Source: Bacillus cereus group sp. RP43 (lineage in GTDB: Bacteria; Bacillota; Bacilli; Bacillales; Bacillaceae_G). Taken from it: a DNA stretch of 64,000 bases. The stretch is from contig NZ_JARVHQ010000001.1 of the NCBI RefSeq assembly GCF_040459645.1, positions 2,976,001 to 3,040,000 on the forward strand, given 5' to 3'. Of the stretch, positions 23,621 through 32,553 are shown in pieces (positions within the stretch are counted from its first letter, which is position 1; each line of letters opens with the position of its first letter). A program made the position numbers and the translations under genes. A model generated the notes under the pieces. The model had not been told where the DNA came from, did no database searches, and saw nothing but the letters and a program-made list of their open reading frames with translations.

Positions 23621-25043
23621 ATTTTTTAATACATATTAATTTCATTTCTGTCATTTCTTCTATTGCATATTTAATCCCTTCACGGCCTGTGCCACTCTCT
23701 TTCACACCACCATAAGGCATATGATCTACCCTAAACGTTGGAATATCATTAATCATGACACCACCGACTTCTAATTCATCAATTGCACGCATGGCTTTAC
23801 ATAGATTGTTTGTAAATACACCTGCTTGTAATCCATAACGTGAATTATTTACTTGTTCTAAAGCCTCATCAAATTCTTTAAATGTATTTACAGTCATAAG
23901 TGGACCGAATACTTCTTGGCACTGAACAGATACATACTCTGGAACATTTGTTAATACAGTCGGTTCAAAAATCCTTGCATCACGTTTGTTACCACCGTAT
24001 ACAACATTTGCTCCTTCCTTAACTGCCTCTTCCACCCATGCATTTATACGTTCTACATCGTTTTTTGAAATAAGTGCCGATACATCTGTTTCTTCATGAA
24101 GCGGGTCTCCTACTACAACGTTTTCCATTGCTTTCGTTAATTTTGTAATAAACTCATCCATTTTGTGTTCATGCACAAAAACACGTTGTACTGAAATACA
24201 AACTTGTCCATTATTCACAAACGCGCCCCATTTTACACGTTCAATTATTTCGTCTGTCAATTCAACATCTTCATCAATAATTACAGCAGCGTTCGACCCT
24301 AATTCTAATGTCACTCGTTTCAATCCAGCTTTTTCCTTAATTCCAATCCCTACTTTCAGACTTCCTGTAAAAGTAATACAAGCAACGTTCTCATCTTTTA
24401 CTAATGCCTCACCTACAACAGATCCAGGTCCAGAAATTATATTGAAAGCTCCCTTTGGTAAACCAGCTTCTTCAAATAATTCTACCAATGCATACGACGA
24501 AAGTGGCGTTTGGTCGGCTGGCTTTAGCACAATAGTATTTCCAGCCGCAATTGCTGGGCCTACTTTATGTGCTACTAAATTAAGTGGAAAATTAAACGGT
24601 GTAATAGCACCAATAACCCCGATTGGTTGTCGAATTGTATACGCTATACGGCCCTCTGCTCCTGGCGCAGCATCTAATGGTAACGTCTCACCATATATTC
24701 GCTTCGCTTCTTCAGCTGCAAACTTATACGTTTGAACAGTGCGATCTACTTCTCCCCTTGCAGCACGAATTGGTTTTGCAGCTTCTTTTGCGATAATCTC
24801 TGCAAACTCTTCTCTTCTCTCATCCATTTTTTGTGCAACCTTTTCTAAAATAGTTGCGCGATCGTATGCAGATAATTTTTTCATTTCTTTCATTGCATTT
24901 TTAGCCGAAACTACTGCTTCCTTAACGTCATCTTCTGTACCTTGCGCAATTTCCGCTAATGTTTCTTCAGAATATGGTGCATACAATGGTTTATATGTCC
25001 ATACTGATTTCCATACTCCATTTATATATAAATGCTTTTTCAT
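23619..25043 (-). CDS. NAD(P)-dependent aldehyde dehydrogenase
   Basis: A 474-residue aldehyde dehydrogenase oxidising an aldehyde to the acid. Visible landmarks are the PFNFPLNLVAHK oxyanion Asn, the cofactor-site KPADQTPLSS, FTGSLKVG of the Rossmann fold, the general base Glu in LELGSNAAV, and the catalytic Cys in NNGQVCISV. The sequence resembles lactaldehyde- or GapN-like members, so the natural substrate is uncertain. Start: ATG at 25043 (MKKHLYINGVW) behind AAGGAGAACC; upstream codons are not family-like. Single gene. Confidence 0.85.
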   Translation of the reverse strand: MKKHLYINGVWKSVWTYKPLYAPYSEETLAEIAQGTEDDVKEAVVSAKNAMKEMKKLSAYDRATILEKVAQKMDERREEFAEIIAKEAAKPIRAARGEVDRTVQTYKFAAEEAKRIYGETLPLDAAPGAEGRIAYTIRQPIGVIGAITPFNFPLNLVAHKVGPAIAAGNTIVLKPADQTPLSSYALVELFEEAGLPKGAFNIISGPGSVVGEALVKDENVACITFTGSLKVGIGIKEKAGLKRVTLELGSNAAVIIDEDVELTDEIIERVKWGAFVNNGQVCISVQRVFVHEHKMDEFITKLTKAMENVVVGDPLHEETDVSALISKNDVERINAWVEEAVKEGANVVYGGNKRDARIFEPTVLTNVPEYVSVQCQEVFGPLMTVNTFKEFDEALEQVNNSRYGLQAGVFTNNLCKAMRAIDELEVGGVMINDIPTFRVDHMPYGGVKESGTGREGIKYAIEEMTEMKLICIKK

Positions 25044-25166
25044 AGTGGTTCTCCTTCCAAATATATGTATACAATAATACATTACACTTATTTCACCTGG
25101 TGAAAGGTCTGACTTATGTAATTGTATCATAGCCCTAATACACCAAAAAACATTTTGCTCAAAAAA

Positions 25167-25188
25167 AACTCTGCTACAAAGCAGAGTT
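25167..25188 (-). terminator. Terminator of the CNNM/CBS gene
   Basis: AACTCTGC / GCAGAGTT stem with a T8 tail on the minus strand, overlapping the stop codon. Confidence 0.8.
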
Positions 25189-26543
25189 TACGAACTAATT
25201 TGTTCTTGGAGCGAAATCTTTTTTTCATCTCCTACAATAACAATCGATTCTGAAGGTTTCGTTACTTCTAACCTCTTAATATAGTGTCCATCTAATTCTT
25301 TCACACAAAACTTATAATTTTCAATTTCAATGGTATCACCTTCGGAAATCTCAATATTTTTTGTTAGGATCCAACCGCCGATCGTATCGACATCATCGTC
25401 GTCAATAGTCAAACCCAATAATGCGTTTACTTCACTAACAAGTACTTTTCCTTCTAAAATTGTTTTCGTCTCACTAACTTGTTGGATTTCCGGTTGTTCA
25501 TCAGTATCAAACTCATCTTGAATATCCCCTACAATTTCTTCTAAAATATCTTCAACAGTTACAAGACCTGATGTACCACCATATTCATCAATTAATATAG
25601 CGATATGTGTCCTTTCTCTTTGCATTTTTAAAAATAGATCATGAATTGGGATAGATTCAATAACTAAAATAATTGGCCTCATATATTGCTCCACTGTCTT
25701 TTCACTAACAACTCGATGCTTCACAAAATCTGTAAATATATCTTTAAAATTAACAAAGCCTATTACATGGTCCTTATCACCATCAACAACCGGATACCTT
25801 GTATATTTTTCATGAGACATTTTTTGTAAAGCCTCTTCAGCAGGCATTTCTTTATTTAAAATATTCATCTCTGTTCGTGGTACCATTATTTCTTTCGCAA
25901 TACGATCATCAAATTCAAATATTTTATTCACATACTTATATTCAGATTGATTAATCTCACCCTTTTTATAACTTTCTGAAACTAACAACCGCAATTCTTC
26001 TTCTGAATGCACTTCATCATGCCCTTTTGGTGGTTTCAATCCAAAAAACTTTGTAATTAACCGAGCTGATCCATTTAAAATCCAAATGAATGGGAATGCA
26101 ATACGATAAAACAAAATGAGTGGCTTAGCAACAAAGAAACTCACTTGTTCTGCTTTTTGAATCGCGAATGTTTTTGGAGCTAATTCTCCTACTACCACAT
26201 GGAAAAATGTGATAAACAAAAACACTAAAATTATAGCGAAAATGTCTGCGAGTTGAGTAGGGACGTTCCAATTTGCAAACAACACATCAAACATGTGCTT
26301 TAGCGCAGGTTTACCAGACCACCCAATCCCAAGAGCTGTAACAGTTATTCCTAATTGACAAGCTGATAAATATTCGTCTAAGTTTGTAATGACTGTTTTG
26401 ACAGATATTGCACGATTATTTCCTTCTGCAATTAAATAGTCAATTCGTGAACTCCTCACTTTAACAATTGCAAATTCTGCTGCAACGAAAAATGCCGTTA
26501 AGGCAATTAAAACAATCACTATACTTATACTATATATGTCCAA
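25188..26543 (-). CDS. CNNM/CBS-domain transporter (CorC/MpfA type)
   Basis: A 451-residue hemolysin-family membrane protein. An N-terminal CNNM domain (residues 1-190; four hydrophobic segments, with SACQLGITVTALGIGW) is followed by a CBS pair (roughly 205-330, IMVPRTEMN to IDEYGGTSGLVTVEDILEEIVG) and a C-terminal CorC_HlyC domain. Relatives such as B. subtilis MpfA (YhdP) export Mg2+. It starts with TTG at 26543. The only strong Shine-Dalgarno (AGGAGGTGG) lies about 35 bases upstream across a 12-bp hairpin; a weaker AAGGA is inside the hairpin. No in-frame alternative start exists between them. Confidence 0.87.
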   Translation of the reverse strand: MDIYSISIVIVLIALTAFFVAAEFAIVKVRSSRIDYLIAEGNNRAISVKTVITNLDEYLSACQLGITVTALGIGWSGKPALKHMFDVLFANWNVPTQLADIFAIILVFLFITFFHVVVGELAPKTFAIQKAEQVSFFVAKPLILFYRIAFPFIWILNGSARLITKFFGLKPPKGHDEVHSEEELRLLVSESYKKGEINQSEYKYVNKIFEFDDRIAKEIMVPRTEMNILNKEMPAEEALQKMSHEKYTRYPVVDGDKDHVIGFVNFKDIFTDFVKHRVVSEKTVEQYMRPIILVIESIPIHDLFLKMQRERTHIAILIDEYGGTSGLVTVEDILEEIVGDIQDEFDTDEQPEIQQVSETKTILEGKVLVSEVNALLGLTIDDDDVDTIGGWILTKNIEISEGDTIEIENYKFCVKELDGHYIKRLEVTKPSESIVIVGDEKKISLQEQISS

Positions 26544-26549
26544 ATACTT

Positions 26550-26586
26550 TTCCTTACTTACAGTGTAAGCAAGGAAGCCACCTCCT
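26550..26586 (-). promoter_or_regulatory. Shine-Dalgarno separated from TTG start by a hairpin
   Basis: On the minus strand the order is AGGAGGTGG (26578-26586), then UUCCUUGCUUAC / GUAAGUAAGGAA (12 bp with one G-U, loop ACU; 26550-26576), then AAGTAT and TTG. Folding removes the hairpin from the path and would bring the Shine-Dalgarno to normal distance from the start. Confidence 0.6.
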
Positions 26587-26906
26587 ACTTAAATTTATTC
26601 AAGTGAAGTAAGCATTCTTATACTCTAATAAAATTCTACATTAGTAACCACCTTTTTATATATTATATGCATACATAAAAAAGATATTTATAATTATGAT
26701 AATCTAATTAGCTTATTATCGTCAAACTATAATAAGTTTAATTTTCTGACAACTAAAAATGATTTATATAATTCATATGTGCTAAACAGCTAAACTTCGT
26801 GAAAAAACACTTTCTTTGCCGATTCCACACTTCTTTTGTCACACCTGAAGGGAACTTGCTACATAACTAGAAATCATTCAACAGGATATATATAGGAGGG
26901 ATTATT
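26587..26906. other. Intergenic between divergent genes, 320 bp
   Basis: AT-rich spacer holding the promoters of the CNNM/CBS gene (-) and racA (+). No coding potential or further structure seen. The racA ribosome binding site TAGGAGGG is at 26893-26900. Confidence 0.4.
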
Positions 26907-27449
26907 TTGGAATATAAAACACCATTTATCGCAAAGAAGTTAGGTGTTAGCCCAAAGGCTGTTGTCCGGATTGCACAACAATTAAATCTTACGATAAAAA
27001 AAAATAAATATGGCCATTTTATTTTCACACAAGGTGATTTAGATCAAATGTTAGAATACCATCGTTCCCAAATGGACCAGCCTCAAAACTCTCAAACTAC
27101 TCAAAAAACATCTTCAAATGATGTAGAAAAATTAAAAACTCAAGTAAACGCAATTGTTCAAAATACATCATCGAATGATTTTGAGCAATTAACAGCTCAA
27201 CTAACCACAATTACGAGAAGACTAGATCGAATGGAAGAACAAATGCTAGATAAAGCAAATGATGTCGTTACATACCAACTTTTACAACATCGCCGTGAAA
27301 TGGAGGAAATGTTAGAGCGAATTCAAAAACTAGAAGCTGCCTTAAAAAAAGAAGAACCAATATATATTACTCCTGATTCAAAACCAACATATGAAAGAGA
27401 AAAGAAACCTAAGCGCCGCAAAATGATTTTTAGTATATTTGGACTATAA
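26907..27449 (+). CDS. racA: Chromosome-anchoring protein RacA
   Basis: A 180-residue RacA protein, which bridges the origin region of the chromosome to DivIVA at the cell poles at the onset of sporulation. The N-terminal ~45 residues form a MerR-like helix-turn-helix ([20 protein letters not shown]). A Gln/Ser-rich linker follows, then a coiled coil from about 90 to 150 and a basic C-terminus (KKPKRRKM) for membrane or DivIVA contact. The start codon is TTG at 26907 with TAGGAGGG at good distance. Monocistronic with its own terminator. Confidence 0.9.
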   Translation: MEYKTPFIAKKLGVSPKAVVRIAQQLNLTIKKNKYGHFIFTQGDLDQMLEYHRSQMDQPQNSQTTQKTSSNDVEKLKTQVNAIVQNTSSNDFEQLTAQLTTITRRLDRMEEQMLDKANDVVTYQLLQHRREMEEMLERIQKLEAALKKEEPIYITPDSKPTYEREKKPKRRKMIFSIFGL

Positions 27450-27454
27450 ACTTG

Positions 27455-27482
27455 TAGACCCTTATTACAAAAATAAGGGTCT
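27455..27482 (+). terminator. Terminator of racA
   Basis: TAGACCCTTAT / ATAAGGGTCTA stem followed by a T-tract, a few bases past the stop. Confidence 0.85.
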
Positions 27483-27550
27483 ACTTTTTGTATGAAGAAA
27501 GAAGGCTGTAACATGACACCCTTCTTCATATTATACATATTCATATATTT

Positions 27551-28147
27551 TTATTTTGTTAACATAATATTTTTACTGTATTCTGCAATAAGTGCCTGTG
27601 CATGAGCATTCCCTTGAATAATATCACGGAATTCTTTCAAAGAATACAAATGTGTAGCGCCTTTTCGAGCATGAATCCGTACTGGTACACCTTGTAAAGT
27701 ATCATGAAACTGGAATGGACTATCTATCGGCTCAATTGGAAAACCGAGTGTAAGTAAATACATATACATTCTTTTTGTAACTGCTGCAATATACCATTCA
27801 GCTTTCGTCTCTAACGCATGCATAAATAAAATCGCTGCCAGCCTTTTGAAATGTCCTCTCCCCCGAGACGTTTTCGCAATGCTTAACTTTCCTATTTCAT
27901 ATACATTTTTCAAATCTTTCACTAAATCATTTTTAGAAAACGGATAGAAAAACTCCGAATTTGATTGTTCAGGTACTGTATACTTAATACATTCTACTGT
28001 ACCGATATGATGTTCATCTTCTATTAATAAAAATCGTGATGGATTTAAATTACGTTCTACAAACATTAAGTTTCTTTCTTCACAAAAATCTCCCCACAGT
28101 TGCTCGAACCAAAAATGTTCTTCCTTTGTTTGAACACGCTGGAACAT
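27551..28147 (-). CDS. GNAT acyltransferase, FeeM-like
   Basis: A 198-residue protein of the GNAT superfamily. The pattern FERNLMF-like EERNLMFVERNLNPSRFLL, VYEIGKLSIAKTSRGRGHFKRLA (acyl-CoA loop) and YLLTLGFPIEPI recalls N-acyl amino acid synthases (FeeM) and autoinducer synthases rather than classical acetyltransferases. It could thus use a long-chain acyl donor, but this is inference. Start: ATG at 28147 behind AAAGGCGGG; the frame is open to 28195. Single gene between convergent and divergent neighbours. Confidence 0.7.
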   Translation of the reverse strand: MFQRVQTKEEHFWFEQLWGDFCEERNLMFVERNLNPSRFLLIEDEHHIGTVECIKYTVPEQSNSEFFYPFSKNDLVKDLKNVYEIGKLSIAKTSRGRGHFKRLAAILFMHALETKAEWYIAAVTKRMYMYLLTLGFPIEPIDSPFQFHDTLQGVPVRIHARKGATHLYSLKEFRDIIQGNAHAQALIAEYSKNIMLTK

Positions 28148-28423
28148 ATTTACCCGCCTTTCCCATCGCCGCTCTGTTTTTGATAACGCTTTCACTTACT
28201 ATCATATAAGAACAAACCTTCGTATGCAACTAAAAATATTTACGTTTTATTATATTCTGCAATTTGAATTAAATTCCTATTTCACACTCTGTTCCCCCGC
28301 ATGTACCATTTCTTACTTTCTTATACAATCGTACATACAAAGAAAGTTAATTTCTCTAATGAAATCAAATCCGACCCATGTTATGCTTCTTTCCTTATGG
28401 CATATAATTCTTCTTAACCGAAA

Positions 28424-28448
28424 GAAATCCTTTATAAAAAAGGATTTC
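28424..28448. terminator. Hairpin downstream of the McrBC-like pair
   Basis: GAAATCCTTT / AAAGGATTTC stem starting three bases before the end of the nuclease gene. T-runs are short on both sides. Confidence 0.55.
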
Positions 28449-28450
28449 TT

Positions 28451-30307
28451 TTACATTTTATTGCTTTTTAACCATTTTTCAAAAATTTGAATCATCCCGT
28501 GCTTTCCCGCCAACTTCTCTTCTCCTTGTTTCGTCTTATACGGATATAATTGTAAAAACACACCACAACCAGATTCTATTTTTTTACTATGCATATGACT
28601 CCCTGGATATACACAAATCACTTCATAAATTGCCCTACGATGAAAAACTCGTTTTCCACTTTGTTCTTCTACATATTTAATAGACCAGTATTTATACATT
28701 TGCTCCGTCGCTTTCGTATTACCAATAGGTTGAAAAATATTGTACATAGGGCTGTATTTCACTTCGATAATAATAGAAGATTTATATACATACTTCTCTT
28801 CTTCCTTTACATAACAATCTAAACGAATATCCGGCTTCTTTGTGTCCTCTCCGTTATAAAAATTACTTCCTTTGCTTAGTGCAATAAGAGGGTGTGTTTC
28901 AATTAAATCATTAAACGCGACGTGCACTTTTATATCATCTCGATGTAAAATCACTGTCGTTCCATCTTGTAATCCGTCTAAATAAAAATGTTCTTGTATT
29001 TGTTCACGAATCGGATTCTTATCTTCAAATCCGATTTGTTCTAATATAGAAATAACGATAAAAAAAGCGTAATACTCATAGACTAAAAACGTTGGTTTAT
29101 ATACGAATAATAAAGATGGGGGTTGCTCCGTATGTTGCGGTAACAATTCTAAATGGTGGATTAATTGTTGATGCGGTATAGATAAAGTGTTCGAATTAAT
29201 GGTAGCTGTTTCAGAAACTTCCCTCCAAAATGGAGAATACAATAAATTTCGAAAGTATTGCACACTTTCATATACGATATGAGCTAATATTTTATATTCT
29301 TGTATTTTCACAGAACTTTTCCGTAAATCTGCTTCTTTCAGCAAATGTAGATTTCTATATTTTTGTTTTTCCCTATCCGTCACGGATCCATTTCGTTCAA
29401 TCGTTTTCATAATTGTTTTAACAGCCTGAAATTCATCTGACTTTTTCTTCTTTTCTCCTTCTAGTATTTCAATCGTTTTACGTACAAAACTTTCTGCTTC
29501 AAGTAAATAATAATAGAATTGCATCGTTTTAAATTTAAGAAATGCATTTTCAATACTATTTTTTTGCTCCTTAAATTTACGGTTGTAATATTTCGCATAA
29601 AGCTTTCTTTCTGTCATAATGGCAGTTTTTCTCGTTGCCTTCCGCGCTTTCGTTTCCCATTCATATTCGTGTACAAATTCCGCATTCGATTCTACTTTCT
29701 TAAAAATTTGTTTTATTCTTTTCATTTTTTGTGGCAACTTTCTTAACAATACCAAATAAGAAGAATCTTCAATATCGCTAAGTGCTGAGAAAGTTTTCTT
29801 GTAATAACCTCTATCTAAAATTAGCTCGTTTAAAATTGACTTCACATAATCTTGAATCATTTCAAATTGGTCATCAAAAAAGTTTTTAGGAACAACTTGA
29901 AACGCACCATAATAAGTTTTATCTTCTATACGCACTTCAAAATGATATAAGCCACAGCGCCACGGATAAAAAAATTCAGTTTTTCCATGTTCATAAACTA
30001 ATACTCTTTGTTTTTTTTCATTTAATTCATATTGTGACTCTTTTATATTCTTTTGTCCCTCATATACTTTATTCCATATGAATGTAATATCCATTGGATT
30101 TTGATAATGGAAATGCAATTTCAGTGGTTTTAACTCCTGTACTTTATAAATACATTGAACTAATGCTGTAGTAGACGTACAAAGCCGGTTTAAAAGGATA
30201 AAATCGCCTTTCCCCTCAGTACCAATAATTAGCTTCAATACAAACGGGAGCGTTTCTTTCGTATCGACGATTGCTGTTTCATAACGCTCCTCATTTTGCA
30301 TAGCCAT
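28451..30307 (-). CDS. DUF2357 / PD-(D/E)XK nuclease (McrC-like partner)
   Basis: A 618-residue protein. The N-terminal third resembles DUF2357 (PF09823), with FYPWRCGLYHFEVRI and FFDDQFEMIQDYV. The middle is a long charged helical region (roughly 215-340). The C-terminal part carries a PD-(D/E)XK nuclease core: PDIRLDCYV, then SIIIEVKYSPMYN (Asp...Glu-x-Lys) near residue 525. Proteins of this layout pair with McrB-like AAA+ GTPases or ATPases in type IV restriction-like systems. Its start overlaps the upstream AAA+ gene by 17 bp, so the two are one unit. Cleavage of modified or phage DNA is inferred, not shown. Confidence 0.8.
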   Translation of the reverse strand: MAMQNEERYETAIVDTKETLPFVLKLIIGTEGKGDFILLNRLCTSTTALVQCIYKVQELKPLKLHFHYQNPMDITFIWNKVYEGQKNIKESQYELNEKKQRVLVYEHGKTEFFYPWRCGLYHFEVRIEDKTYYGAFQVVPKNFFDDQFEMIQDYVKSILNELILDRGYYKKTFSALSDIEDSSYLVLLRKLPQKMKRIKQIFKKVESNAEFVHEYEWETKARKATRKTAIMTERKLYAKYYNRKFKEQKNSIENAFLKFKTMQFYYYLLEAESFVRKTIEILEGEKKKKSDEFQAVKTIMKTIERNGSVTDREKQKYRNLHLLKEADLRKSSVKIQEYKILAHIVYESVQYFRNLLYSPFWREVSETATINSNTLSIPHQQLIHHLELLPQHTEQPPSLLFVYKPTFLVYEYYAFFIVISILEQIGFEDKNPIREQIQEHFYLDGLQDGTTVILHRDDIKVHVAFNDLIETHPLIALSKGSNFYNGEDTKKPDIRLDCYVKEEEKYVYKSSIIIEVKYSPMYNIFQPIGNTKATEQMYKYWSIKYVEEQSGKRVFHRRAIYEVICVYPGSHMHSKKIESGCGVFLQLYPYKTKQGEEKLAGKHGMIQIFEKWLKSNKM

Positions 30308-32108
30308 ACAGCTCCAGTTCTCTACGCTTTTGTCTTATATAAGCTAAAGAATGTTCAAATGTAGATACACGATTTGCAAGCTGAGACTGTAAAAGTGGTA
30401 TCAATGTCGCTCCCCTTTTTGCTTCTTCAGAAAGTAGAGAGCCCACTGTCATTTCTGTCCCCCTTAATTTCGTTAATACGCGTTGCTTTATTTGCAAGTC
30501 AAAACCTTCTTCCCTGCTAATCATATAGGACTGATTATTTTGGAACGGTATATTTTGCAAATACGTAGCGATTGCGCTTGCACATCGGAAAGAAATTCCT
30601 TTTGATATATCGTGTGATGATAATACATCATGTAACTTATCCAATAACTCTAATTCCTCTTCAGTAAACACTTCGATCATCTCTTTATTCCTCAACCAAT
30701 TGAGTCGAAATTCTCCCGTTGTTACTTTCAGCGGGGGTTGCTGAACAACTTTCTCTTGTTCTATACTCATCTCGCAAAACGGAATTTTTTGTAATGTAAT
30801 CAAATTTGTTCGATCTAATAATCGATCGGAAAGCTCTTTCGTCGTTTCATCAAAATTTACAGTGCCTACGAAAATAACATTCTCACCAATTTCCACTGAA
30901 GGTGGAATTGAATTTTCTATTTCTTGTACTTTCTCATACAAATTTAAAATACGATTTTTCTTTTCAAGTTGAAGAACGGATAGAAACGGAGTAAACCAAT
31001 GCTCAATATGTGACATGTTCATTTCATCGAACACAATTATATACAATTGATTTGGGTTTTCTTTAGCCTTCAATAATGTCCGAACTAACTTCGTTTCACT
31101 TTCAATAAAATTACCATTCGGATGAAGGTAACCGAGAATATCATGTGGTTCTTGATACGATGGTGAAATCGGAATCCAAATCAATTCTTCACCATAACGT
31201 AATCCAAGTGATTCTGCATAAGCTTGCACAAAGCGTGATTTCCCAATACCTGGTATACCACCAACAATTGTTAACGTATTGGTTTTGACGCTAATGTGAA
31301 AATTATATATATCTGTATCATCCAAATATAGTCCTTTATTACGAACCATACTTTGTACATACTGCAAAAAAGAGGATTCACGCTCATCCCATTCCCAGTC
31401 CTCCTTTTGTATTTTAATATCTTCTACTTCAACTAACTTACCTTCTTCAACAATTCGTTTATTTAGTTGGTCATACACATTTTCACTTACAAAATATAAA
31501 TGATCATCTACTGCTATTTCTACATGTTTCATCCAATCGTTTATTTCAATATATTTGCATTCTTTTCTTTGCTCAAAATATGAAATTGAACTTATTGATG
31601 ATTTTAACGATAAATTTCCATATAGCCTTCCTTCATGCCACAATAATTTTGGAGGCTCAAAGTCTTTTGGTAATTTAGGCATAAGAAATGATAAGTAACC
31701 GTTGCTTAACTTCCGTTCCAACGACGCTCTCTTTTTATAATTTGAGACCTTTGGTGAAGGAATCAATTTATATGAAGATGCCATTTCCTGAGGCTCTTCT
31801 GTGCATATTAATTCCAGAAATATATTTCCACGATCATAATAAAGACGAAACATAACCAGTTGCTTTTCTAATTTACGCTTCTTTAAATCGGTAAAAATTT
31901 TTTCATTCTTTTTATTACTGCATAATCCTTCAAACAAATATTTTCCAGTCGGAAATAACTCTTGTAAAGTTAAAGGTATTGGAGAAAGACATTGTACAAA
32001 GAAATTTTCTCCGTTCTTCTCTCCCTCAGCTTTTGCAAACGTTCCAATAAACCTCATATAATACATTCGTTTTATAAAACTTGGATGAAGAGCTTTATGT
32101 AATTTCAA
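30291..32108 (-). CDS. McrB-like AAA+ ATPase/GTPase
   Basis: About 605 residues. The N-terminal ~270 residues are of unrecognised fold and could read the DNA target. They are followed by an AAA+ domain: Walker A GGIPGIGKSRF near 285, YLHPNGNF, Walker B LYIIVFDEMNMSHIEHW, sensor FVGTVNFDETT and arginine-finger region LSDRLLDRTN. Walker B with an Asn-Met-Ser-His follow-up and the GTVNxDET sensor match the McrB branch. Start: TTG at 32108 behind AAGAAGGTGACG is favoured over GTG at 32117. It is upstream of the nuclease gene and cotranscribed. Confidence 0.8.
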   Translation of the reverse strand: MKLHKALHPSFIKRMYYMRFIGTFAKAEGEKNGENFFVQCLSPIPLTLQELFPTGKYLFEGLCSNKKNEKIFTDLKKRKLEKQLVMFRLYYDRGNIFLELICTEEPQEMASSYKLIPSPKVSNYKKRASLERKLSNGYLSFLMPKLPKDFEPPKLLWHEGRLYGNLSLKSSISSISYFEQRKECKYIEINDWMKHVEIAVDDHLYFVSENVYDQLNKRIVEEGKLVEVEDIKIQKEDWEWDERESSFLQYVQSMVRNKGLYLDDTDIYNFHISVKTNTLTIVGGIPGIGKSRFVQAYAESLGLRYGEELIWIPISPSYQEPHDILGYLHPNGNFIESETKLVRTLLKAKENPNQLYIIVFDEMNMSHIEHWFTPFLSVLQLEKKNRILNLYEKVQEIENSIPPSVEIGENVIFVGTVNFDETTKELSDRLLDRTNLITLQKIPFCEMSIEQEKVVQQPPLKVTTGEFRLNWLRNKEMIEVFTEEELELLDKLHDVLSSHDISKGISFRCASAIATYLQNIPFQNNQSYMISREEGFDLQIKQRVLTKLRGTEMTVGSLLSEEAKRGATLIPLLQSQLANRVSTFEHSLAYIRQKRRELELYGYAK

Positions 32109-32174
32109 CGTCGTCACCTTCTTTTTTCATACTATTCTTAGTGTATGAACTACAATCTAAAACTAGAAATAAAA

Positions 32175-32197
32175 AACCTGACGTCATCCGTCAGGTT
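32175..32197 (-). terminator. Terminator of the 88-aa gene
   Basis: AACCTGACG / CGTCAGGTT stem followed by T6 on the minus strand, 18 bases past the stop at 32215. Confidence 0.8.
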
Positions 32198-32214
32198 CAA
32201 AAATAAAACGTATA

Positions 32215-32481
32215 TTAATGAGAAGGAAATGCTTTTTTCTCTTGTAAAATGGCATTATGAGCAATTTTCATTTTAGCAAGCACGTACCGCAATCTATCTT
32301 CGGCATTTTCATCTTTATTTTGCTGCAACTCCGCCAAATTCTCTACAGAACTCGCTAAATTTTCAATCACTCCTCGTAGTTCAGGATGATGATTAAAAAA
32401 AGATTCTTGCACCAGTACTTTCCTTAAATCACTAGCTAAATCCATAATTCTAGACAACTGTTCTTTTTCTCCCATTTTCAT
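32215..32481 (-). CDS. Helical hypothetical protein (88 aa)
   Basis: A small soluble, fully helical protein (MKMGEKEQLSRIMDLASDLR...) with a central acidic NKDENAEDRLRY and no cysteines or membrane segment. The family is not recognised. The ATG at 32481 is preceded by AGGAGGGAT, a strong ribosome binding site. It lies just upstream of the McrBC-like pair on the same strand, but its own terminator separates it. A partner role for the pair is possible but unsupported. Confidence 0.65.
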   Translation of the reverse strand: MKMGEKEQLSRIMDLASDLRKVLVQESFFNHHPELRGVIENLASSVENLAELQQNKDENAEDRLRYVLAKMKIAHNAILQEKKAFPSH

Positions 32482-32527
32482 CCCTCCTGAATATCTTATG
32501 TATTAAATATTCTCTAACCAAAGAAAA

Positions 32528-32553
32528 AAGCCCTTTAAAAGAAAAGGACTTTT
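32528..32553 (-). terminator. Terminator of the amino-acid antiporter gene
   Basis: AAAAGTCCTTT / AAAGGGCTTTT stem with one G-U pair and a T-tract on the minus strand. Confidence 0.7.

Noticed and set aside
24163..25077. Long open frames on the plus strand across the aldehyde dehydrogenase gene
   Set aside because: Typical antisense shadows of a strongly coding gene; products are Ser/Thr/Pro-rich without domains.
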